From positions 1-35,186 of the forward strand of contig CAMOKN010000063.1 in the NCBI GenBank assembly GCA_946617595.1: 35,186 bases of DNA. The letters are read 5' to 3'. Within the stretch, counting starts at the first letter, position 1, and every line of letters begins with the position of its first letter. Of this stretch, positions 9,301-16,099 are shown one piece after another. Both the position numbers and the translations under genes were made by a program. This stretch comes from an uncultured Clostridia bacterium. Its GTDB lineage: Bacteria > Bacillota > Clostridia > Oscillospirales > Ruminococcaceae. Under the pieces are notes generated by a model that saw nothing but the letters and a program-made list of their open reading frames with translations, searched no databases and was not told where the DNA came from.

Positions 9301-9423
9301 CTCAATCCAAACACCGGAATTGCTGCGGCGATCGTAATACCTGCCGCGCTCACCGGCTGTGCATTCCTTGTACGAAAGAAGACAAAGCACAGAAAGAGAG
9401 CTAAGGTAAAGAGAGAAGACTGA
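6304..9423 (+). CDS. Wall-anchored scaffoldin-like protein with five cohesin-like domains
   Basis: Predicted secreted, wall-attached protein of 1039 residues. A signal peptide (about 1-27, ending ASA) is followed by five related domains at about 31-177, 178-333, 334-476, 477-618 and 619-758. Each repeats a GGGIS-type opening strand, a G(D/Q/N)xF-xVxIP strand, ADxxxIxVxFDxxAFxVxxW, a (T/K)AxxxVxxxA strand, and a closing (H)ELW(S/T)P motif. A Thr/Asp-rich acidic linker (759-840) precedes a domain of about 140 residues ending DSFSPYLM. The C-terminus has GPLNPNTG (998-1005), a hydrophobic helix and a basic KHRKRAKVKR tail. The last two parts are paralogous to the 2184 protein. GAGG precedes the ATG, and the gap to the dockerin gene is 18 bp. 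The likely role is to display several dockerin proteins, including the neighbouring LRR protein. The domains are divergent, so 'cohesin-like' is inference. Confidence 0.75.
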   Translation: MMKRLKALLLSLSMLIFSAVPSIPASADTDAIVTDGICTSVTRAAQGDEFYVYIKVPAQNSKADSVSIHVSFEEDVFEVIEWDSHTDEEYEKIGENFFRASHGNAAADIDLTEGITMEAKVKVKEDAEPGDHSFKVEKSSLSHWDEEQNKEVDLWTAGITEAKIKVVEAGADTQNAVTGGGISVPDKTYKPGDTFEASVIIPEIPTMADSISIRVEFDEDAFDVIEWSPSQLKGDWYDDAKNSNFNGFTPLANCKGFFALSYGSKKANIDLSDGLTLKATLQVKSGAAIGDHIFTLKNYDISFADDYDSGEPKPLWIPEIYDDTVKVTEKDDLSVTGGGISLSDNDLTAGDKFDLFVNIPQLLRKADHAEINVEYNSSAFEVLSWNSGISGVSEKVDETKGILSFTYDSSTAALDFTDSEILIANMIVRSGASTDTETFELTSWSVVYTDELGVKHELWDTPEKNRTVSAKVRAISDLTVKSDGISVSSSRVSVGQTFNVNVKIPALNHAADKINIKVEFDSDAFALVTWTSHLSGVNEESGENYFSVTTGTASSILINSPITITARLKVRNGAVQERYPIRLVASTISYADDYGYTHKLWSPKNETAYVNVIGTSSDDSVYGGGIRLSDTYLNPGNEFYVYIDVPAIGEYADHAAIRVDYNYQAFELLDWDPYITGAKSTSYPGYFILSASNSSRNIDLSQSRRFTAKMKVRNTAPSGYYNFELSTGRFFYMDDNGYDTHELWSPAYKYAALTVGAGYTTTYPQVTIRDPWNVPDNWNVVTTTTTLETIRRPTDDDDDEPDKIVTEDRDTAYYPEDDEEDIDPSDDDTTRQASGNIEITLDNELDSLTAGKVVLNTYKKFFDHSVIIIIRRTAAANEAGTYALRNLGMENNESYAFDISLYDTVTGQYIHSLGDGYIEFDIPVPSTLADDLAAVRLYHTDGNYPQRIDSSIIVENGQKKIHFRADSFSPYLMTGGIKQSGGSQLVDPIDVNGGKSAGPLNPNTGIAAAIVIPAALTGCAFLVRKKTKHRKRAKVKRED

Positions 9424-9755
9424 AAGGCAGATGTCCTCGCAGACGGCGCTGGGGCTCCGCTTTGATTGGCTTATATGTGCGCATCGTGCTCTCTCTTGGG
9501 CAGTCTATCGCCGCATCATGCAGCGACCCCGTCCCCGCTGCTTTTCAATGTGAAAAGCAGCAAAAGCAGATCACGTTAAAACGGAACTTGAAAAGATTCA
9601 TCATATAATGAAAGCACAGAGCTTTTCAGATGTCAAGCTCATTTCGTCCTTCGGACGAACAAATGGCTTCAAGCTGCGCTATGAAGCCATTTGTTGGCTG
9701 ATGAGCAGACATTAATTATTGCGGTACATGATCGGAAAAAGGATAGTGGTACACC
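9424..9755. other. Repeat-rich intergenic region, no gene
   Basis: This 332-bp gap holds small palindromes but no credible coding frame. CTGCTTTTC and GAAAAGCAG form a 9-bp stem (9538-9560), but no T-run follows, so it is a doubtful terminator. A 22-nt block (9574-9595, starting CGTTAAAACGG) recurs inverted at 28861-28882. ATCGCCGCATCATGC (from 9508) recurs at 28910. A TATAAT at 9604-9609 lacks a good -35. A 7-bp hairpin, TTCGTCC-TTC-GGACGAA (9643-9659), touches the 59-nt element at 9658-9716. Confidence 0.7.
9658..9716 (+). repeat. 59-nt hairpin leader element, copy A (upstream of the 9756 gene)
   Basis: Exact 59/59 reverse-complement match to 20486-20544. It has a perfect 13-bp stem, AACAAATGGCTTC (9658-9670) with GAAGCCATTTGTT (9683-9695), and a 12-nt loop. 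A GGCTGATGAGCAGACATTAAT tail follows. The ATTAAT end is 39 bp before the next ATG. The other copy sits in the same orientation, about 41 bp before the tex ATG. It is either a mobile palindromic repeat or a shared leader RNA element. Confidence 0.75.
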
Positions 9756-10166
9756 ATGTTTGGAGCAAAAATAGAATCTTTCAATATCATTACACTTCGT
9801 GAAACAGGTATGCGTGGCACAACAGAGTATGAGATCGTGACGAAGGACGATATAGCAGAAGTGTCATTTTACCGGATCAGATACACGCAGAGTCAGGATA
9901 GCCGTGAGCTTGACAGACGTGTCGTGTGCAGTAAAGAAACTATCATAAAGCTGCTTAATGGCTGTCATATTCTGTCGTGGAGAGGATTCGTCGGGGAGTG
10001 TCCGAAAGATGTCCTTGACGGAATAGCGTTCACTTTCGAAGCGACCGTCAATCAGGATAAAAAGATATATGCACGAGGTTCACAGAACTTTCCGGAATAT
10101 TACGGAGATTTTATCAATGGGTTGCGTGATATTCTTGATAATAAACAGAATATGATAATCACATGA
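9756..10166 (+). CDS. Conserved-looking small protein of unknown function
   Basis: I do not recognise this 136-residue protein. It has no signal peptide or membrane segment. It looks like a compact beta-rich domain: alternating strands in the first 60 residues (YEIVTKDD, AEVSFYRIRYTQ), then VCSKETIIKLLNGCHILSWRGF, a second sheet with FTFEATVNQDKKIYARGS, and a closing helix FINGLRDILD. The lone Trp in SWRGF and the QNFPEYYGDF segment could be surface or binding features. AAGGA lies about 13 nt before the ATG, a rather long spacing. The 59-nt hairpin element is in its leader. It is 62 bp upstream of the GH3 gene on the same strand and may be cotranscribed with it. Confidence 0.65.
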   Translation: MFGAKIESFNIITLRETGMRGTTEYEIVTKDDIAEVSFYRIRYTQSQDSRELDRRVVCSKETIIKLLNGCHILSWRGFVGECPKDVLDGIAFTFEATVNQDKKIYARGSQNFPEYYGDFINGLRDILDNKQNMIIT

Positions 10167-10228
10167 CAAAGCATTTGTTTTTTAACGCACGTTAGCGGAA
10201 ATAAATTAATAATTAGGGAGGAAAAATT

Positions 10229-11935
10229 ATGTATGAAGTGTTGAATCAAATGCGCCGAAATGGGATCGAGGACAGGGAGAAGCTTGTGGCGTGGTTTGAT
10301 ATCATGACAAGAAAACCTATGGAAGTCCAGACAAAACTGCTGCTGGAGCTCCTGAATGAAAATAAGGACACCGAATACGGAAAGAAATATGGATTTGCAA
10401 ATATCAGCTCGATCGAAGAATACCGGAAACAAGTTCCGATCACCGAGTATGATGATTACGCACCGTACATTGAACGAATGGTAAATAACGGAGAAGATAA
10501 CCTTATTTGCAGTCAGAAGCCTGTCTGGTACAACAAGACGTCCGGAACTGTAGGCGTTCCGAAAAAGATTCCTTACACACAAAGGACACGGGACTGCTTT
10601 ACCCGATACAGCCTGGGTTATCAATCAGGATTTTTATACAGACATCTTCAGGATAAATATTTTGGCGGTCGCTGGCTGAATCTGATACGCTGCGGCGGCT
10701 CAATAATCAGGCTCGCTGACGGAACTCCTTACGGACCGATCTCCGAGGCGTCTCTGCGGCCATATATCGACAAATGGCAGCACATTTTCCCCACTCCGAG
10801 TCAGGCAACATTTTCTCCGAAAGGCACCGATACAAGATATCTGAATTCAAGATATGCACTCTGCGACAAGGACCTGAACAATATAGCATGTACATTTACA
10901 GGCTTTATTCTTGATTTCTGCCGTTACATAGAAAAGAATTGGAAGCTTCTTGTAAATGACATTGAAAAGGGAGTTATAGATGACTCTATTGAGCTTCCCG
11001 AAGATTTAAGAGAGAGCCTTAGTGCTGAGCTAAAACCCATGCCGGAGCGTGCGGCGGAGCTGAAGGCTATCTTTGAGAAGGGGTTTGATACGCCGTTTAT
11101 CCCGAAGGTCTGGAAAGATCTTCGATTCGTTGTGGGCGGAGCTTCCGCAGGATTTGCAAGATACACAAATGAAGTACGCGAACGATATCTTGGAACAGAC
11201 ATAGCATTTTACTATCGTGGGATCTCGGCTTCAGAGGGCATTTTTTCTGTTCCGGTCGAACTTGCGTCACATGAATCTGCTCTTATCCCGGATTCATTGT
11301 TTTATGAATTTATTCCTGTTGACGAAGAAAACGCTGAGCCTGTCACTATGGACAGACTTGAGGTAGGAAAAAAATATGAGCTTGTCATAACCAATCATTC
11401 GGGCTTCTACCGTTATCGAATGAAAGATGTGATTTTGGTCACGGGTTTTTACAACGCCACACCTTTGGTAGAATTTCAGTACCGTATTGATAAGACTGTA
11501 AGCCTAATGGGCGAGAAGACCACGGAAATGGCGCTTCGTGTCGCGGCGGACAATACCGCGAAAGAATGCGGCTTTCTGCTGGTGGACAGCTCCGTTTATC
11601 CCGATACCGATGATGTCAGATATGTATTCATAATGGAGATAGACCGTGTGCCAAAAGAGCTGGATGCTGAAACTGTCATTGATTGCCTTGAAAGGAATCT
11701 GGAGGCGGTCAACCCCTCGTATGCGGATAAGGTCAGAAACGGTCTTATAAAGCCTTTGAAGCTTGTATTTGCGCAACCTGAGACGTATGTGCTGTACAAA
11801 GAGATGATGCTGATGAAAGGCAATTCTATCGCACAGCTCAAACCTGTAACAGTAATAGGAAATGAATTGCAAAGGAAATTTTTCTTTGCTCTTATCGAGG
11901 ACTTTGAAGAAATCAAAAGGGTGTCTGCGCTATAA
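10229..11935 (+). CDS. GH3-family acyl-adenylate-forming enzyme (acyl acid-amido synthetase-like)
   Basis: Cytoplasmic enzyme of the GH3 ('auxin-responsive promoter') superfamily, which adenylates a carboxylic acid with ATP and, in the plant members, transfers it to an amino acid. The 568 residues match family length. Visible motifs: the ATP/phosphate loop YNKTSGTVGVPKK (101-113), the FVVGGASAGF region after residue 290, YYRGISASEG near 330, the nucleotide-site motif FYRYRMKDVILVTGF (393-407), and MGEKTTE a little later. The usual YRYRxGDV glycine is lysine here (K399). A strong GGGAGG precedes the start. Substrate and acceptor cannot be predicted; no biosynthetic partner genes are adjacent. 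Bacterial GH3 proteins are poorly characterised. Confidence 0.88.
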   Translation: MYEVLNQMRRNGIEDREKLVAWFDIMTRKPMEVQTKLLLELLNENKDTEYGKKYGFANISSIEEYRKQVPITEYDDYAPYIERMVNNGEDNLICSQKPVWYNKTSGTVGVPKKIPYTQRTRDCFTRYSLGYQSGFLYRHLQDKYFGGRWLNLIRCGGSIIRLADGTPYGPISEASLRPYIDKWQHIFPTPSQATFSPKGTDTRYLNSRYALCDKDLNNIACTFTGFILDFCRYIEKNWKLLVNDIEKGVIDDSIELPEDLRESLSAELKPMPERAAELKAIFEKGFDTPFIPKVWKDLRFVVGGASAGFARYTNEVRERYLGTDIAFYYRGISASEGIFSVPVELASHESALIPDSLFYEFIPVDEENAEPVTMDRLEVGKKYELVITNHSGFYRYRMKDVILVTGFYNATPLVEFQYRIDKTVSLMGEKTTEMALRVAADNTAKECGFLLVDSSVYPDTDDVRYVFIMEIDRVPKELDAETVIDCLERNLEAVNPSYADKVRNGLIKPLKLVFAQPETYVLYKEMMLMKGNSIAQLKPVTVIGNELQRKFFFALIEDFEEIKRVSAL

Positions 11936-11952
11936 AATAGCTCCTTATGTAA

Positions 11953-11984
11953 GGGATATGTTGGCTGTGGGTGCAACATATCCC
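11953..11984. terminator. Hairpin between converging genes, possible bidirectional terminator
   Basis: A perfect 11-bp stem, GGGATATGTTG (11953-11963) with CAACATATCCC (11974-11984), has a 10-nt loop. It lies between the GH3 stop and the end of the converging gene at 12030. There is no clear T-run on either side, so termination is uncertain. Confidence 0.5.
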
Positions 11985-12029
11985 TGCATTTGAATGAAAA
12001 TAAATCTTCAGCAGCAATACATATCAAAA

Positions 12030-13112
12030 TCAAATAAAAGTTGTCAGAACTTTCTTGCCTGTTGCTGCACTCAGATCATTTACATAATCATCTATCCAAC
12101 CGGTATCTCCGTTTCCGAAGCTGTGTTCCTGCCCGATGTCGTGAAGTCCGGTAGAATTGAACTTTATCGAAAGATCCATTTTTGTAGAACTGTCGGAATA
12201 GCTGTATTCTGCCGCGTGGTCAATATAGCTGTGCAGGAGCTTTGTATGCTGCTCAACGGTAAAACCGTCCGCAGGATTTGCTTTTGCGTATTCGTGCAGC
12301 ATATCCTTTACACTCCTGTTGTCGGCTGTGATGAAGTCGTTCCCATTCTGTGTACATTCCGCAAGGTTCACGCCTATAAACTCCTTCACAAGCTCGTTAG
12401 AGTACCGGAGCGTCTGACCTTCCTTGATTATCTGCGAGCTGTTCTCCCATAAACTGCAAAGCCTTATATGGTCATAAAGATTTTTGCCGTTCTGACCGTT
12501 ATTGAGCGCGTTTTCTATGCTTGCCGATTTTTCCTTGTCGGCGCCGTCAACAGTGATCTTATTGGTGTACGCATCAACAGAAAAAGTATATTCTTCACCT
12601 GCGGATACACTGATACCATTCTCGGAGAGAATATTGCCGATCTGTCGGTTTATCATCTGACGGTCAAAGCTGTTTCTGTCGATCTCACTCAGGTATGCGC
12701 CGTTAGAAATGTATTCCGAGGACTGGTAGTCATATTGCGCTCCGTTTATGCGATTACTTGCGTTTGTAATTTGTTTTCCGGCTCTGTCATTTACTGCAAC
12801 TATCTCATTTCCTGCATTTTCAAGCCTTCTGTGATTTTCAGCCTTTGCTTCGTCAAATGCAGCAGAGACTTCTGAAAGCGTAGCTTTTCTAACTTGTGAA
12901 GCAGCCATTCTTATCTGCGGCTTTTTATAGATGTTCAGTCTTTTCGCTGCTGTTTCATCAAGAACCGCATTATTTAACTGACGCGAAAAGCCGTCGGAGC
13001 GCCTTCCTGCTTTGACTTTCCCATTTCTTTGAGAAAGCATTCTGGACATCAGCGAAGACCCATATTGCAATTTAAGAAAAGAACTGTTGGGATAAAATTT
13101 TTTAATATTCAT
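12030..13112 (-). CDS. Unknown 360-residue protein, second gene of a two-gene unit
   Basis: Not recognised. It has no signal peptide or membrane segment. The N-terminal third is basic and helical (KKPQIRMAASQVRKATLSEVSAAFDEAKAENHRR). The middle contains a YTFSVDAYTNKITVDG strand pair and ENALNNGQNGKNLYDHIRL. The C-terminal half is mixed, with repeated Asn/Asp and IGQEHSFGNGDTGWIDDYVNDL near the end. The composition (Asn, Ser, Asp; few Cys) resembles exported or appendage-associated Firmicute proteins, but that is only a guess. AGGGG precedes the ATG, and the gap to the upstream gene is 12 bp, so the two should be made together. Confidence 0.75.
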   Translation of the reverse strand: MNIKKFYPNSSFLKLQYGSSLMSRMLSQRNGKVKAGRRSDGFSRQLNNAVLDETAAKRLNIYKKPQIRMAASQVRKATLSEVSAAFDEAKAENHRRLENAGNEIVAVNDRAGKQITNASNRINGAQYDYQSSEYISNGAYLSEIDRNSFDRQMINRQIGNILSENGISVSAGEEYTFSVDAYTNKITVDGADKEKSASIENALNNGQNGKNLYDHIRLCSLWENSSQIIKEGQTLRYSNELVKEFIGVNLAECTQNGNDFITADNRSVKDMLHEYAKANPADGFTVEQHTKLLHSYIDHAAEYSYSDSSTKMDLSIKFNSTGLHDIGQEHSFGNGDTGWIDDYVNDLSAATGKKVLTTFI

Positions 13113-13124
13113 GGTAATCCCCTC

Positions 13125-13808
13125 TCACATCATTGCAAGCAATTCGGAAATGTCAAGGAAGATGACAGGCGGAATCTCGCTGACATTTGCCGCCGCATAG
13201 CTCATAGCATCGGGGATATCCGTTTCCGCGTCGATCATTGATGCAAACGCGAGCCGCCGTTCGAGCGACAGCGCCTGAGCCTGCGCAAGGGCTATCTTCT
13301 TCTTTTTCAGCAGCTTCTCAAATTCCTCGCGGCGCTTGTCCCGCAGTTCTTTGAGCTGTTTCCAGTATTCTTCCTTTTCCTCTTTCGTCAGCTTGCCCTC
13401 TCCGGTGGAAAACGAATCCTGACGGAAGTGCTCCGGCTTGCTGCCGAATTGAAGGGTGTGGTGCTGATTTCCGCTTAACTGTCGTATTCCCGGCGGTATC
13501 GCTGCCGAGAACGCACCGTGGATCTGCTCCAGAACCCACTTCTCGTAATCCGGTTCTTCCTGCATTCGCTTATACCCTGCGTCGGAAATGCTCACGGCGT
13601 ATGTATCACCGAACTGCGACGGGTGCAGGGAAAGCGAGGAAATGCGGTCTTTGATGTACGCTTTGTAGTCATCGAGGGACTGCTTTTTTTCGTTTATGCA
13701 GTTTTCGAGTGCAGCAGCGAAACCGTTATCTGACGGTGTTGGTGCTATGCTGTCCGTGAATGCTTTCATATAGGCAGTCTGCGCGGATATGTAAACTGTG
13801 TTGCTCAT
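13125..13808 (-). CDS. Unknown 227-residue protein, first gene of a two-gene unit
   Basis: The start at 13808 is preferred to an upstream ATG at 13871 because it follows AAAGGGGA at good spacing and because the extra codons would overlap the promoter. The protein starts SNTVYISAQTAYMKAF. It contains AVSISDAGYKRMQEEPDYEKWVLEQI near residues 85-110, a pattern I associate with small uncharacterised Firmicute proteins. A charged coiled coil rich in Lys/Glu (about 150-190, KLTKEEKEEYWKQLKELRDK) follows, then a hydrophobic Ala-rich tail. No signal peptide or catalytic motif is visible. It is cotranscribed with the 360-residue protein, and its promoter carries a motif shared with the adjacent two-component operon, so it is probably a target of that regulator. 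Confidence 0.75.
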   Translation of the reverse strand: MSNTVYISAQTAYMKAFTDSIAPTPSDNGFAAALENCINEKKQSLDDYKAYIKDRISSLSLHPSQFGDTYAVSISDAGYKRMQEEPDYEKWVLEQIHGAFSAAIPPGIRQLSGNQHHTLQFGSKPEHFRQDSFSTGEGKLTKEEKEEYWKQLKELRDKRREEFEKLLKKKKIALAQAQALSLERRLAFASMIDAETDIPDAMSYAAANVSEIPPVIFLDISELLAMM

Positions 13809-13857
13809 AAGATCCGATCCCCTTTCCGCTTTTGATAACTGTAGATGTCTTGCGTAT

Positions 13858-13887
13858 ATTATATCGCACAAACTTTTGCAAAATCAA
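13858..13887 (-). promoter_or_regulatory. Promoter of the two unknown genes (13808-12030)
   Basis: On the minus strand, TTGATT (13887-13882), 18 nt, TATAAT (13863-13858), predicting a start near 13851 and a leader of about 43 nt. The spacer is 1 nt longer than optimal, as for an activator-assisted promoter. A candidate regulator site lies just upstream at 13894-13926. A short GC stem (GCGC-ACTAAAAA-GCGC, about 13906-13921) might end the kinase transcript. Confidence 0.65.
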
Positions 13888-13893
13888 GCAAAT

Positions 13894-13926
13894 TGCTGTG
13901 AAACGCGCTTTTTAGTGCGCGAATTA
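13894..13926 (-). promoter_or_regulatory. Candidate LytTR-regulator operator, target copy
   Basis: Positions 13894-13913 match 16046-16065 at 16 of 20 bases; the common core in gene orientation is GC-x-TTTCACA. The box begins 34 bp upstream of the last -10 base, exactly as at the regulator's own promoter. A weaker second box 21 bp further (13918-13926, 6 of 9 matches) overlaps the kinase stop codon. Two direct half-sites one or two helical turns apart are typical of LytTR regulators. Confidence 0.5.
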
Positions 13927-15288
13927 TTGGAGCATCAGCATGACGGTGAGCGTGAACTTTCCGCCCTTGCAGTTGATCTCAATACCGCCGCCGTACTTTT
14001 CGGCGGTGTTTTTGATGTTCAGAAGTCCGAAGCCGTGGTTCTCGCTGTCGGATTTGGTAGTTGCAGGAAGTTCTCCGTCTGCAATTTCCGCGCCGGTGCA
14101 GGAATTTGTGACCGTGATAATGAACGCGTTCTTTTTCCGTGATGACGAGATAGCTATATTCCGCTCGTTTTCCGGGCATTTCTCCGCTGCTTCAATCGCG
14201 TTATTCAGCGCATTGTTAAGGATAATGCTCATATCCAGCGCACCGTCTTTGAGATCGGACGGGTAGTGAAAATCGCACTCAAAAGAGATACCACGCTTTG
14301 CAGCTTCGGACTGCTTTTCTGTCAGGATAACATCGGTCACCGGGTCGCCGCTGCTGATACCGGGGTCATTCCCGATACGGGCGCGTGCTTCCCGCAGATA
14401 GCTTTCAAATGCTTCATTCTCGCCGCGTTCGTGCAGGCTTTCGAGGACTGCAAGGTGATTTCGCATATCGTGCCGGACTGCGCGGATATCGCGGTAAAGG
14501 CTCTCCGCACCGCTGATGTAGTCGCGGATATTGTCGGTCTGCATGACAAGCATTGCATTCTCTTTTTCCTTTCGCTGTGCGGCTTTGATCTGCTCAAAAA
14601 AGCAGATCATAACAATAATTGCGGCATAGGAAATGATGTAATAAACAAGTGACGGAAAATCGAACGGTTTAACATTTATCTCTCTTGTGTCTATGCTGTT
14701 AAAATACAGCAGCATACGGTAATTGTTTATGTTGCACGCGCTTGGCAGAATAAGCATTACCGCTTCTTTAATGCTCATATCATTTGATTTGGTGACAAAT
14801 ACTTTGTGGAATATAACTATCATCAAGTACATTATCGCAGAATGTACTATCGCTCGTGCCGCATCAAACAAGACATACATTGAGATAAGCAGATCATAGT
14901 TATCAAGAAGATTTTCTATCAGCACTCCCATTAAAGGCATTGATACCGCCAGCCATACAACATTCGTGACTGCTCCGGTGAGCCAGCGTACAGAGAAAAA
15001 AGTGAATGCGAGGAATACTTTTTGCGGATAATTACGTCTGTCTATAAGCGTAAACACAATAAATGCCGCAACTATCGCCGCGCTGTATGCGGCAAGATTG
15101 CTGAATTCCTCCGGTACAAAATACATTATTCCGATAATGCCGGCATATGTCGCCCCTGCTGCCCATACAGCAGCTTTCTTCTTTGTGAACGGAGCAAGAA
15201 ACTGCATTATTCCCACTGCATAAACGAGCAGTGAGGTTATCATAGCCGAGACAAGCGCGTAATCGGTATAAATACTTAATTTATACAT
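13924..15288 (-). CDS. AgrC/VirS-like sensor histidine kinase (GHKL ATPase domain)
   Basis: Membrane sensor kinase of 454 residues. The N-terminal 215 or so residues contain about six hydrophobic segments, then a short helical linker. The phosphoacceptor motif is RHDMRNHL with His273. The HATPase_c (GHKL) domain has its N-box NNALNNAIEAA (358-368) and G-box GFGLLNIKNTAEKYGG (419-434). This is the arrangement of AgrC/ComD-type peptide-sensing kinases. GGAGG precedes the ATG, and the gene overlaps the regulator's end by 8 nt, so translation is coupled. No AgrB-like protease or AgrD-like peptide gene was found in this window; the signal is unknown and could be encoded elsewhere. Confidence 0.9.
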   Translation of the reverse strand: MYKLSIYTDYALVSAMITSLLVYAVGIMQFLAPFTKKKAAVWAAGATYAGIIGIMYFVPEEFSNLAAYSAAIVAAFIVFTLIDRRNYPQKVFLAFTFFSVRWLTGAVTNVVWLAVSMPLMGVLIENLLDNYDLLISMYVLFDAARAIVHSAIMYLMIVIFHKVFVTKSNDMSIKEAVMLILPSACNINNYRMLLYFNSIDTREINVKPFDFPSLVYYIISYAAIIVMICFFEQIKAAQRKEKENAMLVMQTDNIRDYISGAESLYRDIRAVRHDMRNHLAVLESLHERGENEAFESYLREARARIGNDPGISSGDPVTDVILTEKQSEAAKRGISFECDFHYPSDLKDGALDMSIILNNALNNAIEAAEKCPENERNIAISSSRKKNAFIITVTNSCTGAEIADGELPATTKSDSENHGFGLLNIKNTAEKYGGGIEINCKGGKFTLTVMLMLQ

Positions 15289-15991
15289 CGTCCGACCTCC
15301 GCAGGTATTTCAAATATGCTTTCACAAGCTCGGAATAGCGCTTTTTTGCAAGTATCACCTTGTCGCCGTTGTCAAGCGTCACCTGCGAAGATGTGTAGCT
15401 TGCAAGATACCGCAGATTTATCAGATATGAGCGGTGCGTGCGGAAGAAGCTGTCGTCCGTGCATTTCTCAAACTCGGACAGCTTGCCGCGGTACTCGACT
15501 TTCCCGCTTGCCGTGTGCAGTATCAGAGTGCGGTCAAACACCTCGGCGTACATGATCTCTGACAGCGCAAGTTTAGTGCTGACACCGCCGGATTTTACCG
15601 CTATGAACCGGTCGTTCGTGGCATTGGCTGTTGGCACGGAACGGCTCTCTATCGCTTTGTGCATGACTTCCGAGAACTTCTCCGCAGATACCGGTTTCAC
15701 AAGAAAGTTGAATGCTCCGACATCGAACGCGTCAAAAACTCTGTCCTCAAATGCGGTCACAAAAATGATCGCGGAACCGCACCCTCTCTTCCGCAGCTCC
15801 CGTGCGGTCTGCATACCGTCGATGCCGTTCATTCCTATATCAAGAAAGATTATGTCGAAGCTGACCGGGCATTCGAGAAGCTCCGCACCGGAAGAAAACC
15901 CTGTTATCACCGCGCCCGGGCTGAACAGCTTTATATTGTCCGAAATGCTCCTGCGAAGTTCGGCTTCATCATCACATACAGCAAATCTCAT
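15281..15991 (-). CDS. LytTR-family response regulator (AgrA/VirR type)
   Basis: DNA-binding response regulator of 236 residues, partner of the overlapping kinase. The start at 15991 is chosen over an upstream ATG (16102) because it opens directly into the receiver domain and follows AAGGGGTG. Receiver residues: acidic pair Asp7-Asp8, phospho-acceptor Asp51 in FLDIGMNG, Thr79 and Lys99-Pro100. The LytTR domain (about 127-232) has FIAVKSGG, IMYAEVFDRTLILHT, FFRTHRSYLINL and a LDNGDKVILAKKRY tail. It probably activates its own promoter and that of the two unknown genes at 13808-12030, because both carry the same 20-bp motif. Confidence 0.92.
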   Translation of the reverse strand: MRFAVCDDEAELRRSISDNIKLFSPGAVITGFSSGAELLECPVSFDIIFLDIGMNGIDGMQTARELRKRGCGSAIIFVTAFEDRVFDAFDVGAFNFLVKPVSAEKFSEVMHKAIESRSVPTANATNDRFIAVKSGGVSTKLALSEIMYAEVFDRTLILHTASGKVEYRGKLSEFEKCTDDSFFRTHRSYLINLRYLASYTSSQVTLDNGDKVILAKKRYSELVKAYLKYLRRSDDV

Positions 15992-16009
15992 GGTATCACC
16001 CCTTACATT

Positions 16010-16015
16010 ATTATA
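16010..16015 (-). promoter_or_regulatory. -10 element of the two-component operon
   Basis: TATAAT on the minus strand, 18 bp upstream of the ATG, giving a very short leader. The hexamer 17 nt upstream (AAGATT) is a poor -35, which fits an activator-dependent promoter with the operator at 16046-16077. Confidence 0.5.
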
Positions 16016-16045
16016 TCGGACAACATGACATAAATCTTTAATGTA

Positions 16046-16077
16046 TGGTGTGAAATGCACTTTTTCTGATGTGAAAT
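16046..16077 (-). promoter_or_regulatory. Candidate LytTR-regulator operator (autoregulation)
   Basis: Two direct repeats, TGTGAAAT at 16049-16056 and 16070-16077 on the plus strand (ATTTCACA in gene orientation), start exactly 21 bp apart, about two helical turns. They lie just upstream of the weak -35 region. A similar block stands at the same distance from the -10 of the 13808 gene. Confidence 0.55.
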
Positions 16078-16099
16078 ATGTTGACAAAAATGCGAAAAG

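Noticed and set aside
2095-9423. Classical enzyme-bearing cellulosome cluster
   Set aside because: No glycoside hydrolase, carbohydrate-binding module or enzyme-borne dockerin is present in this operon; the only GH13 gene is far away and cytoplasmic.
13924-15991. Complete agr quorum-sensing locus
   Set aside because: Kinase and regulator are of the right type, but no AgrB-like membrane protease or AgrD-like short peptide gene was found on either strand nearby.
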